Part shown: positions 1 to 5,752 of the stretch, piece after piece
Layout of the letters: each line of letters starts with the position of its first letter
Position numbering within the stretch: the first letter of the stretch is position 1
NCBI GenBank assembly: GCA_965365445.1
Contig: CBDUBS010000224.1
Coordinates: 1-5,752 of the forward strand
Direction of reading: 5' to 3'
Source of the DNA: CBDUBS01 sp965365445
GTDB lineage: Bacteria > Bacteroidota > Rhodothermia > Rhodothermales > DASSAV01
DNA: 5,752 nt
The notes under the pieces: generated by a model
What the model saw: the letters and a program-made list of their open reading frames with translations, nothing else
The model's database searches: none
Told to the model about the DNA's origin: nothing
Made by a program: the position numbers and the translations under genes

Positions 1-1238
1 TAGACCTCCAATCCGGATGGAATCTCGTATCCAGCTTTGTCGAGCCGGAGCAGGCATCGATGAGCAGTGTGTTTCAGGGTATTTCCGATCAGGTCGTGAT
101 GGTGAAGGACGGCGACGGCAAGGTGTTCATGCCGGAAATGGGCATCAACGACATCGGCAACTGGGACGTTACGCGAGGGTACAAAGTGTATATGAAAGCC
201 CCGCGCACCCTGAATCTGAACGGAACCCAGGTAAACCCCCAGAGCGCACCGGTTACGCTGCGTCAGGGCTGGAATACGGTCGGGTACCTGCTGCCGGGGG
301 AAAAGTCGGTCGGGGAAGCCCTGCAATCGCTGGGCTCGAATATGTTCATGATCAAAGATGGTGCGGGTAATGTGTATTTGCCGGAATACGGGATTCTGGA
401 CCTGAAAAGCATGAAGCCGGGGCAGGCGTATGTGATGTACGTCAAACAGGCGGACAGCTTCGTCTATAACCCCGGAACGAATCAGACGACCTCACGCGTG
501 GTGGGTGAATCCACCTCGGGTGGCGCCCTTGCCAAATTGGGATTCATCGAGGCGCTGTCCTCTACGTCAGGACAAACCATCGGGCGCAGCGCATCGGGGG
601 CCGCCGTCCCGGCAGAAGGAGGGGTTGGATTCTCGGCCAACGTTATCGTGCGGACATCGGCCTTGCCGACCGGAGAAACCATTACGGCGTGGACGGCAGA
701 CCGAGTGATCGGCAGCGCCGTCGTCAAGGATAGCTCGACCAGTCTCCTGATAAAAGGGGACGACCCGATGACCACGGACGTGGTGGAAGGAGCGCAGGAA
801 GGCGATTTGATCGTGCTCAAGCTCGGAGCGGATCATAAAGACGTTCCGATCGCACCGGAAGCCGTTAAAGACGTGCTGACCAATACCAGTGGCGCGCCGC
901 TCACGTACAAGAACGATGCCGTCTGGGTGGTTAACTTGAGCGGAACGCTGATGAGCACCACGATCGATATACCGACGGCTTTCGAATTGAAGCAGAATTA
1001 CCCCAACCCTTTCAATCCGACGACGACCATCCAGTACGCGCTCGATATGGACGCACAGGTTCATCTGGAGGTATACAACATCCTCGGGCAGCGGGTACGG
1101 GTACTGGTGGCGGAAACCCAGCCGGCCGGGCAGTATACACTCCAGTTCGATGCATCGGGGCTATCGAGCGGGACGTACATTTACCGCATGGTGGCCGGAA
1201 ACCGGGTTGAAACGCGTTTCATGCAGTTGTTGAAATAG
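1..1238 (+). CDS. Secreted protein with T9SS type A C-terminal sorting domain (5' partial)
   Basis: The reading frame is open from base 3 to the TAG at 1236-1238 and continues upstream of the window. The ATG at 60 is therefore internal, and 411 residues of the C-terminal part are visible. Fragment residues about 2-66 and 86-149 form two tandem repeats. Each starts with L-x-x-GWN, has a central MVKDG or MIKDG followed by V-[FY]-[ML]-PE, and ends in a GY/YV strand. A beta-rich stretch follows; around residues 215-275 it contains GETITAWTADRVIG and a GDDP motif. The last ~85 residues (from NYPNPFNP at about 332) are a typical T9SS type A sorting domain (FlgD-like Ig fold) ending in RFMQLLK. Such domains direct export through the outer membrane by the type IX secretion system, after which they are removed or used for anchoring. 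The N-terminal domain that would define the substrate or activity lies outside the window, so the specific role is unknown. The terminator just downstream indicates it ends its transcription unit. Confidence 0.88.
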   Translation, partial: DLQSGWNLVSSFVEPEQASMSSVFQGISDQVVMVKDGDGKVFMPEMGINDIGNWDVTRGYKVYMKAPRTLNLNGTQVNPQSAPVTLRQGWNTVGYLLPGEKSVGEALQSLGSNMFMIKDGAGNVYLPEYGILDLKSMKPGQAYVMYVKQADSFVYNPGTNQTTSRVVGESTSGGALAKLGFIEALSSTSGQTIGRSASGAAVPAEGGVGFSANVIVRTSALPTGETITAWTADRVIGSAVVKDSSTSLLIKGDDPMTTDVVEGAQEGDLIVLKLGADHKDVPIAPEAVKDVLTNTSGAPLTYKNDAVWVVNLSGTLMSTTIDIPTAFELKQNYPNPFNPTTTIQYALDMDAQVHLEVYNILGQRVRVLVAETQPAGQYTLQFDASGLSSGTYIYRMVAGNRVETRFMQLLK

Positions 1239-1262
1239 GCTTGCAGGCATCGCATCGTGTCG

Positions 1263-1300
1263 AACGCTCCGGCGGCGCAAGCTGCCGGAGCGTTTTGTTT
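1263..1300 (+). terminator. Rho-independent terminator after the T9SS-protein gene
   Basis: An 11-bp perfect stem pairs AACGCTCCGGC (1263-1273) with GCCGGAGCGTT (1284-1294). Three more inner pairs, one of them G-U (1274-1276 with 1281-1283), close on a GCAA tetraloop (1277-1280). The 3' arm runs directly into a T-rich tail (1293-1300, TTTTGTTT). It lies 24 bases after the stop codon of the upstream gene. The GC-rich stem, GNRA-type loop and T-tract are the classical features of an intrinsic terminator. It should separate the T9SS-protein gene from the copper genes. Confidence 0.9.
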
Positions 1301-1367
1301 GGGGTAAGGGGAAACGGTACCGGAACCCGGACGCCGTTGCCACGTAGCGACCAGAAATCCGATTACC

Positions 1368-1376
1368 AGAGAGGAA
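1368..1376 (+). promoter_or_regulatory. Ribosome binding site of the CopZ-like gene
   Basis: AGAGAGGAA at 1368-1376 contains a GAGG core (1371-1374) seven bases before the ATG at 1382. This Shine-Dalgarno match fixes that ATG as the start. The frame is also open upstream to a TTG at 1241, but that would run the coding sequence through the terminator hairpin and is rejected. Confidence 0.7.
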
Positions 1377-1381
1377 TACAT

Positions 1382-1591
1382 ATGGAAAGCATAACGGAAA
1401 CCATCCAGATAGCCGGGATGAGCTGCATGCACTGCGTGGCCGCCGTGAAAAAGGAGCTGGCTGCTACCGAAGGCGTAGAAGTTGAGGAAGTGACGATCGG
1501 CTCGGCGCGGGTACGGTACAACCCGGAGCGGGCCCGAAAGGAGAACATTTTCGAGGCGATCGAGGAAGCGGGGTACGAGCCGGTACGGTAA
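1382..1591 (+). CDS. copZ: CopZ-like copper chaperone (heavy-metal-associated domain protein)
   Basis: This 69-residue protein consists of a single HMA (ferredoxin-like beta-alpha-beta-beta-alpha-beta) domain. The metal-binding loop is GMSCMHC, with C15 and C18 as the Cu+ ligands. The helix after it (VAAVKKELAATEGV), the RVRYNPE strand and the closing EAIEEAGYEP segment are typical of the family. HMA proteins of this size, such as CopZ and Atx1-like proteins, carry Cu+ in the cytosol and pass it to a P1B-type ATPase. The partner here is encoded 11 bases downstream, which supports that role and co-transcription. The start at 1382 has a good Shine-Dalgarno site and gives the normal family length. 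The MxCMHC loop also occurs in some mercury and other heavy-metal HMA proteins, but the CopA neighbour favours copper. No copper-responsive operator was recognised upstream. The gene symbol rests on family and context, not on a demonstrated function. Confidence 0.88.
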   Translation: MESITETIQIAGMSCMHCVAAVKKELAATEGVEVEEVTIGSARVRYNPERARKENIFEAIEEAGYEPVR

Positions 1592-1593
1592 GC

Positions 1594-1600
1594 GGGGTGA
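1594..1600 (+). promoter_or_regulatory. Probable ribosome binding site of copA, favouring the ATG at 1603
   Basis: GGGGTGA at 1594-1600 resembles the GGAGGTGA anti-16S consensus. Its G-run ends five bases before the ATG at 1603. A GTG at 1597, in the same frame and two codons upstream, lies inside this motif and has no comparable site of its own. The ATG at 1603 is therefore the better start. The difference is only two residues. Confidence 0.5.
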
Positions 1601-1602
1601 GC

Positions 1603-4131
1603 ATGAAGGCGGTTGCAGAAAAATCCGGGAACGGTGAGGTAGGAAACGGGGCGCCGGGCAATCCGGGTGGAGCTACGGCTTCGCTCAGCATCGAAGGAAT
1701 GACGTGCGCTTCGTGCGTAGTGCGCGTAGAGAAAGCGCTGGCCAAAGCGCCCGGGGTGGTGCAGGCCGGCGTAAACCTGGCGACCGAACGGGTAACCGTA
1801 CAGTTCGATCCGAAGCAGACGGATCGGGCGGCGCTTGCTCGCCGAATCGAAGAGAGCGGGTATCACGTACGCACGAGCGAAGCGACGCTATCGGTGCGGG
1901 GGATGACGTGCGCGGCGTGCGTGCGGCGGGTGGAGAAAGCTTTGCTGAAGGTGGACGGGGTCCTGGAGGCGACGGTGAACCTGGCGACCGAGCGGGCGCA
2001 GGTACGGTACGCCGCGGGCGTGACTTCGATAGGCGAGCTGGCGGCCGCGATCCGCGACGCCGGATACGAGGTTGTTCAGGAGTCGGCCGGGGCGGAACGC
2101 ACGGAGGCCGAACGCGAGGCCCGGGAAGCGGAGCGCCTGGCAATGCGCCGACGCCTCATCGTGGCGGCCGCATTTACGGCGCCCATCCTGCTGCTGGACA
2201 TGGTTCCGATGATGATAGGGCCGGTGCACGACTGGCTGATGGGGATCGTCTCGGCGCAGACCCTCCGGTATATACTGTTCTTTCTGGCCAGCGCCGTTCA
2301 GTTCGGGCCGGGGTTGCGGTTTTACCGGGCCGGGTGGGCGGCCGTACGGCATGGCAGCCCGGACATGAATACCCTCGTAATGCTGGGTACTTCGGCGGCG
2401 TACGGGTACTCGGTGGTATCGACCTTTTTGCCGTTTATTCTGCCGGCCGGCACCGTGCACACCTACTATGAGGCGGCCGCGACCATTGTTACCCTGATCC
2501 TCTTGGGTAAATACCTCGAGACGATTGCGCGAGGGCGGACGAGCGAAGCAATCAAGAAACTCATCAACTTGCAGCCCCGAACGGCCCGTGTGTGGCGCCA
2601 CGATCGTGAAATAGAAGTTCCGGTGGATGCCGTCGTCGTCGGGGACATCATCCGGGTACGGCCCGGCGAGAAGATACCCGTTGACGGTACGGTAATCGAA
2701 GGCCGCTCGTTCGTAGATGAGTCGATGATTACGGGAGAACCTGTGCCGGTGGAGAAAATGGAAAGGGCGGAAGTCGTAGGCGGCACGATCAACCAGACGG
2801 GCAGCTTCAGTTTCCGGGCAGAGCGTGTCGGGGCGGAAACCGTTCTGGCCCAGATCATCCGGATGGTCGAGGCGGCGCAGGCCTCCCGGCCGCCCATTCA
2901 GGCCCTGGCGGATAAGGTAGTCGCGGTGTTCGTGCCTGTCGTGCTGACCATTGCCGCCGTGACGTTTGGCCTCTGGCTGGTCTGGGGGCCGCAGCCGGCT
3001 CTTACATTTGCGCTTGTGAATGCGGTGGCGGTGCTCATCATAGCCTGTCCGTGCGCGATGGGCCTGGCCACGCCGACTTCCATCATGGTAGGCACCGGTA
3101 AAGCAGCCGAGATGGGCATCCTCTTCCGCAAGGGAGAGGCCCTGCAAACATTGCAGGAGGCTCAGGTGGTAGCCCTGGATAAAACAGGAACACTGACACG
3201 GGGCAAACCGCAGCTGACGGATCTGGAGGTCGGCGCCGGATTCGAGGAGGATGACGTGCTCGCGCTCGTAGCGGCAGTGGAGCGCCATTCGGAGCATCCG
3301 ATTGCCCGGGCGATCATCGAAGCGGCGCAGGAACGCGGCCTGCTTGTGGTAGAGCCGGAGGATTTCGAGGCCGCGCCGGGGTTCGGCGTATCCGGAACCG
3401 TGCAGGGCAGGGCGGTCCACGTCGGAGCCGACAGGTATATGAGGCGGCTGGGGCTGGGTGACGCCATATCCACGGAAGTCGTCGAACGACTGGCCGATGA
3501 GGGGAAAACACCGCTGTTCGCTGCGGTAGACGGCCGCCTTGCCGGCATTCTGGCGGTAGCGGACCCCATCAAGGAAACAACCCCCGGAGCCGTGTGGGCG
3601 CTGCACCGCATGGGGCTACGCATTGCCATGATCACCGGAGACAACCGCCGTACCGCCGAGGCCATCGCACGCCGGTTGGGGATCGATGAGGTTCAGGCGG
3701 AGGTGCTTCCCGGCGAAAAGGCGGAAGCCGTTCAGCGGTTGCAGGAGGAAGGGTACCGGGTGGCGTTCGTCGGGGATGGAATCAATGACGCCCCTGCCCT
3801 GGCCCGGGCGGACGTAGGGCTGGCTATCGGGACGGGTACGGACATCGCCATCGAGACCGCCGACGTCATCCTGATGTCGGGTGATCTGCAAGGCATTCCG
3901 AACGCCATTGCCCTTTCGCGGGCCACGCTGCGGAACATTAAGCAGAATCTGTTCTGGGCGTTTTTCTATAACATCATCCTTATCCCGATTGCGGCCGGGG
4001 CCTTGTATTCGTCGCTGGGCATCCTGCTCTCGCCCGTGTTTGCGGCCGCAGCCATGGGCGTCTCCAGTATTTTCGTGCTCAGCAACGCGCTCCGATTGCG
4101 GGGGTTCAAAATGCAACCCCTACCCGCATAG
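1603..4131 (+). CDS. copA: CopA: Cu(+)-exporting P-type ATPase (P1B-1)
   Basis: This complete 842-residue P1B-1 ATPase exports Cu+ from the cytosol across the inner membrane at the cost of ATP. After a Gly/Asn-rich N-terminus (residues 8-23) come two HMA domains with GMTCASC (C35, C38) and GMTCAAC (C103, C106). A strongly charged linker follows (about 163-184). Eight membrane segments are visible at about 185-205, 221-242, 256-276, 288-308, 440-462, 470-492, 782-801 and 810-833. The actuator domain carries TGE (377-379). Transmembrane segment 6 carries CPC (C482, C484), the family's Cu+ entry site. The phosphorylated aspartate is D526 in DKTGT. The nucleotide-binding domain has the P1B-specific HP (H565-P566), and the hinge GDGxND has D725 and D729. 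Segments 7 and 8 hold the YN (789-790) and MxxSS (818-822) residues that identify the Cu+ subclass. Length is normal and no motif is missing. The CopZ-like gene lies immediately upstream and probably shares its mRNA. The GTG at 1597 is an alternative start two codons earlier. Confidence 0.97.
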   Translation: MKAVAEKSGNGEVGNGAPGNPGGATASLSIEGMTCASCVVRVEKALAKAPGVVQAGVNLATERVTVQFDPKQTDRAALARRIEESGYHVRTSEATLSVRGMTCAACVRRVEKALLKVDGVLEATVNLATERAQVRYAAGVTSIGELAAAIRDAGYEVVQESAGAERTEAEREAREAERLAMRRRLIVAAAFTAPILLLDMVPMMIGPVHDWLMGIVSAQTLRYILFFLASAVQFGPGLRFYRAGWAAVRHGSPDMNTLVMLGTSAAYGYSVVSTFLPFILPAGTVHTYYEAAATIVTLILLGKYLETIARGRTSEAIKKLINLQPRTARVWRHDREIEVPVDAVVVGDIIRVRPGEKIPVDGTVIEGRSFVDESMITGEPVPVEKMERAEVVGGTINQTGSFSFRAERVGAETVLAQIIRMVEAAQASRPPIQALADKVVAVFVPVVLTIAAVTFGLWLVWGPQPALTFALVNAVAVLIIACPCAMGLATPTSIMVGTGKAAEMGILFRKGEALQTLQEAQVVALDKTGTLTRGKPQLTDLEVGAGFEEDDVLALVAAVERHSEHPIARAIIEAAQERGLLVVEPEDFEAAPGFGVSGTVQGRAVHVGADRYMRRLGLGDAISTEVVERLADEGKTPLFAAVDGRLAGILAVADPIKETTPGAVWALHRMGLRIAMITGDNRRTAEAIARRLGIDEVQAEVLPGEKAEAVQRLQEEGYRVAFVGDGINDAPALARADVGLAIGTGTDIAIETADVILMSGDLQGIPNAIALSRATLRNIKQNLFWAFFYNIILIPIAAGALYSSLGILLSPVFAAAAMGVSSIFVLSNALRLRGFKMQPLPA

Positions 4132-4260
4132 ACCGGGAGGGCGAAAAGGCGCAGAAAACTCATCGGGGTGTGGAGCGGGGACTTCGCGGGCGAGCCGTAT
4201 ATTCCCGCCGGAAAGCGAACGACGGAAGCGCCCCCTCCCCGATCACTCGCCCAGGCCGCC
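4132..4260. other. Intergenic gap between copA and the VOC gene
   Basis: This 129-base stretch contains no convincing gene, promoter or intrinsic terminator. A perfect 7-bp inverted repeat (ATCGGGG at 4162-4168 with CCCCGAT at 4237-4243) encloses a smaller one (GCGGG 4186-4190 with CCCGC 4204-4208). Neither is followed by a T-tract. The frame of the VOC gene is open back to a GTG at 4168, but the extra 31 residues are low in family-like content. I therefore treat most of the gap as untranslated leader. Confidence 0.45.
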
Positions 4261-4686
4261 ATGCTCAGCATCGTACCCAGCCTCGCCGTAGAAGACGTTA
4301 CCCGGTCGGTTGAGTTTTACCGGCACGTACTCGGGTTTGAACTGGTTGGAGCGACCGGGCGGGGCTCCCTGACGAAAGCCCGCCTGAAACTCGGTCCGGT
4401 GGAGTTGATGTTTCGGTCGCTCGTGCATGAAGCTTCGGCGGCGGCGCTCCGGACAGACCTGGCGGACCGGCTCATCCTGCATTTTTACGTGGAGGACGTG
4501 TATGCGCTGTACGAACGGGTGCGGCGCAAGGTGAGGGTGGTGCGGCCCATCGAGCGCACCCTGTTCGGTATGGGGGAGTTCGCCATAGAGGACGTCGATG
4601 GAACCATCCTGACGTTCAGCCAGCCCTACGGCACGGTAGTGTACCAGAAGCACCCCGCTCACGCAGCGGCGAGCAACAGGAGTTAA
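4261..4686 (+). CDS. VOC-family (glyoxalase/bleomycin-resistance-fold) protein
   Basis: This 141-residue protein has the two-module vicinal oxygen chelate fold. Module 1 starts with MLSIVPSLAVEDVTRSVEFY followed by RHVLGFEL, the standard opening strand and helix. Module 2 starts near LILHFYVEDVYALYERV (about residues 71-87) and ends with the family's D-x-DGT turn (D113, G114) and a final LTFSQ strand. The positions that normally carry the metal ligands are not conserved. The usual His of the first strand aligns with V5, and the usual Glu after the DxDG turn aligns with T118. The protein may therefore bind a ligand without a metal, as bleomycin-binding members do. The family is too broad to name a substrate. 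The ATG at 4261 matches the usual family start, though its ribosome binding site is weak (AGG five bases upstream); a GTG at 4168 would add 31 residues. The gene lies 129 bases after copA on the same strand, so co-transcription is possible but not shown. Confidence 0.8.
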   Translation: MLSIVPSLAVEDVTRSVEFYRHVLGFELVGATGRGSLTKARLKLGPVELMFRSLVHEASAAALRTDLADRLILHFYVEDVYALYERVRRKVRVVRPIERTLFGMGEFAIEDVDGTILTFSQPYGTVVYQKHPAHAAASNRS

Positions 4687-4717
4687 GGCCGACAGCCTGC
4701 TCCGACACTCCCTTGCG

Positions 4718-5752
4718 TCACCTCATGGCGGCCTTCCGCATCGAAATTATCAGGCGGTTCTGGGCGTCGCTGCCCGTGCGCAGAGTCTCACTGGCCGAGT
4801 CATAAATCCATTCCACCGCATGAAGGGGTGTATCCTCGTTGAACTGAAAACGCACGCGGCGGCCGTCGTAGGTAAAGCGCCCGCTCAGCGCCGCATCTAC
4901 CGCCGGAGCAGTCGCGCCGCCGGCATTCTCCGGCATTACCAACCGACCGCTCACCGTACCATCTGCGTTGAGCGTCAGGGACAGGCTCCCGCCCCGGACA
5001 AAGATGTTCTCGCCAGAGGGACGCACCTGGAACTGCCCCGCCGTATACCGCCCGGCGATGGCGGCCGGTGTGATCTCGCCCAGATGCACCGATGGACCAA
5101 TCTGTTCGTGAAGGGCCCCAAAGATACCTAGCCCCCCTTCTACGTTTGAAGGCATACTGACCGGCTCGGCAAAGGGATTGCCCTTCACCTCGGCGAGCAA
5201 GGCCAGCGAACGCAGGTAACGGTAGTAAGCCGGGCTCATATGCCTGAGCCCCAGAGCATACCCATTCAGAAGCGCGCGATGAAACGTCAGATCCACCTCG
5301 TACGCCGATCCATCGAAGGTCTCATCATCGAACAACACATCGTTGCTATGGAAGCCCCCCATACCTTCGCCCAGGCCGGAAAGGAAATCCAGCCGGTTAA
5401 ACAAGGGATCCTCCGCCGCCCCGGCTGTTACCTCGTAGCTAATTTGTTGAAGCCCACCGCCCAGGTCAGCCAGCAGCAGTGGGCTGTAATAATTCCGCTC
5501 GCCCTTGGGATCCAGAAATCTCAGGTGCATCTGCGCCTCATTGCCCACACCGGTATCTTCGAAAGTACCCTCATTCAGCACAATCTCCTCCGGAACACGG
5601 TCGGAGGCCGTAACCGGCGCAAATCCCGGCGCCGTTACATGCAGCGTATACGTATGTCCGGGACGGGGCGGGGCTCCATCAGCCTCATACCTACCCCAGC
5701 CTTTATGGGCCAGCACGGCAACAATCCGTTCTCCTTCCAGCACTTCAACGAT
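4718..5752 (-). CDS. DUF4249-type envelope protein with C-terminal lipocalin-like domain (5' partial)
   Basis: The minus-strand frame is open from the window edge to the TGA at 4720-4718, giving 344 C-terminal residues. The true start and any signal peptide or lipobox lie outside. Fragment residues 1 to about 222 match the pattern I know for DUF4249. They include an Ig-like strand ending in GHTYTLHVTAPGF (about 32-44), LDPKGERNYYSPL (about 80-92), MSPAYYRYLRSL (about 172-183) and the family's closing VEGGLGIFGA motif (about 204-213). Known DUF4249 members are usually Bacteroidota lipoproteins of unknown function, often beside TonB-dependent outer-membrane receptors. After about residue 231 there is an extra ~110-residue beta-rich domain: GRYTAG, then LSLTLNADGTVSGRL, then ALSGRFTYDGRRVRFQF, and a final RLIISMRK strand. 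This arrangement resembles small lipocalin-like domains. The gene converges on the VOC gene with 31 bases between the stops and no clear terminator. DUF4249 is assigned from recalled motifs, not a search. Confidence 0.72.
   Translation of the reverse strand: MVEVLEGERIVAVLAHKGWGRYEADGAPPRPGHTYTLHVTAPGFAPVTASDRVPEEIVLNEGTFEDTGVGNEAQMHLRFLDPKGERNYYSPLLLADLGGGLQQISYEVTAGAAEDPLFNRLDFLSGLGEGMGGFHSNDVLFDDETFDGSAYEVDLTFHRALLNGYALGLRHMSPAYYRYLRSLALLAEVKGNPFAEPVSMPSNVEGGLGIFGALHEQIGPSVHLGEITPAAIAGRYTAGQFQVRPSGENIFVRGGSLSLTLNADGTVSGRLVMPENAGGATAPAVDAALSGRFTYDGRRVRFQFNEDTPLHAVEWIYDSASETLRTGSDAQNRLIISMRKAAMR

Noticed and set aside
567..1064. Minus-strand frame of 165 codons opposite the T9SS-protein gene
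   Set aside because: It is a shadow of the coding frame that carries the sorting domain. It has no ribosome binding site and no recognisable protein features.
1241..1381. Upstream extension of the CopZ-like gene to a TTG at 1241
   Set aside because: The extension would translate through the terminator hairpin and adds non-HMA sequence. The ATG at 1382 has an SD site and gives the normal family length.
1704..2471. Plus-strand frame of 255 codons inside copA
   Set aside because: It is an alternative frame of copA with an Arg/Gly-dominated composition and no domain; the copA frame explains the region fully.
1888..3606. Open minus-strand frame of 572 codons opposite copA
   Set aside because: It lies entirely antisense to a gene with all P1B ATPase motifs. 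Its translation is rich in Arg, His and Pro with no recognisable domain, as expected for the shadow of a GC-rich gene.
1081..3840. Frequent GTACGG / GGTAC words across the coding regions
   Set aside because: The words fall mostly at in-frame GTA-CGG (Val-Arg) or GG-TAC codons, and a rough count is only modestly above expectation for this base composition. Codon preference explains them better than a dispersed site.
4687..4717. Possible shared terminator between the convergent VOC and DUF4249-type genes
   Set aside because: The 31-base gap has no stable stem-loop and no T- or A-tract on either strand.
4820..5131. Plus-strand frame of 103 codons opposite the DUF4249-type gene
   Set aside because: The opposite strand has clear DUF4249 and lipocalin-like signatures. 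The plus-strand translation shows no domain and has a shadow-like composition.

Overview
The window looks like chromosomal DNA from a high-GC member of the Bacteroidota/FCB group, most likely a Rhodothermota-type bacterium. This is inferred from three things. The first gene ends in a type IX secretion (T9SS) sorting domain of the NYPNPFNPTTT kind. The last gene is a DUF4249-type protein, a family known essentially from Bacteroidota. The base composition is clearly GC-rich. No 16S rRNA or other phylogenetic marker is present, so the assignment is tentative.

Layout from left to right. (1) The 3' end of a large secreted protein gene (+, to 1238) carries two tandem ~64-residue repeats, a beta-rich domain and the C-terminal sorting domain. 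(2) A strong intrinsic terminator at 1263-1300 closes it. (3) A two-gene copper unit follows on the + strand. It encodes a 69-residue CopZ-like HMA metallochaperone (1382-1591) and, 11 bases later, a complete CopA-type Cu+-exporting P1B-1 ATPase (1603-4131) with two N-terminal HMA domains and every catalytic motif intact. (4) A 129-base gap leads to a small VOC/glyoxalase-fold protein (+, best start 4261, to 4686). (5) The window ends with the 3' part of a convergent minus-strand gene (4718 to beyond 5752) encoding a DUF4249-type envelope protein fused to a C-terminal lipocalin-like domain.

The chaperone is expected to deliver cytosolic Cu+ to CopA, which pumps it across the inner membrane. 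No copper-responsive regulator (CueR, CsoR or CopY) and no clear operator is visible in the window. The flanking genes encode cell-surface or envelope proteins with no evident link to copper.

I do not see a previously undescribed system here. There are no mobile elements, CRISPR arrays, RNA genes or phage genes. The more unusual points are the DUF4249-lipocalin fusion, the exact 68-codon spacing of the CopA HMA repeats, and a VOC protein lacking the canonical metal ligands.
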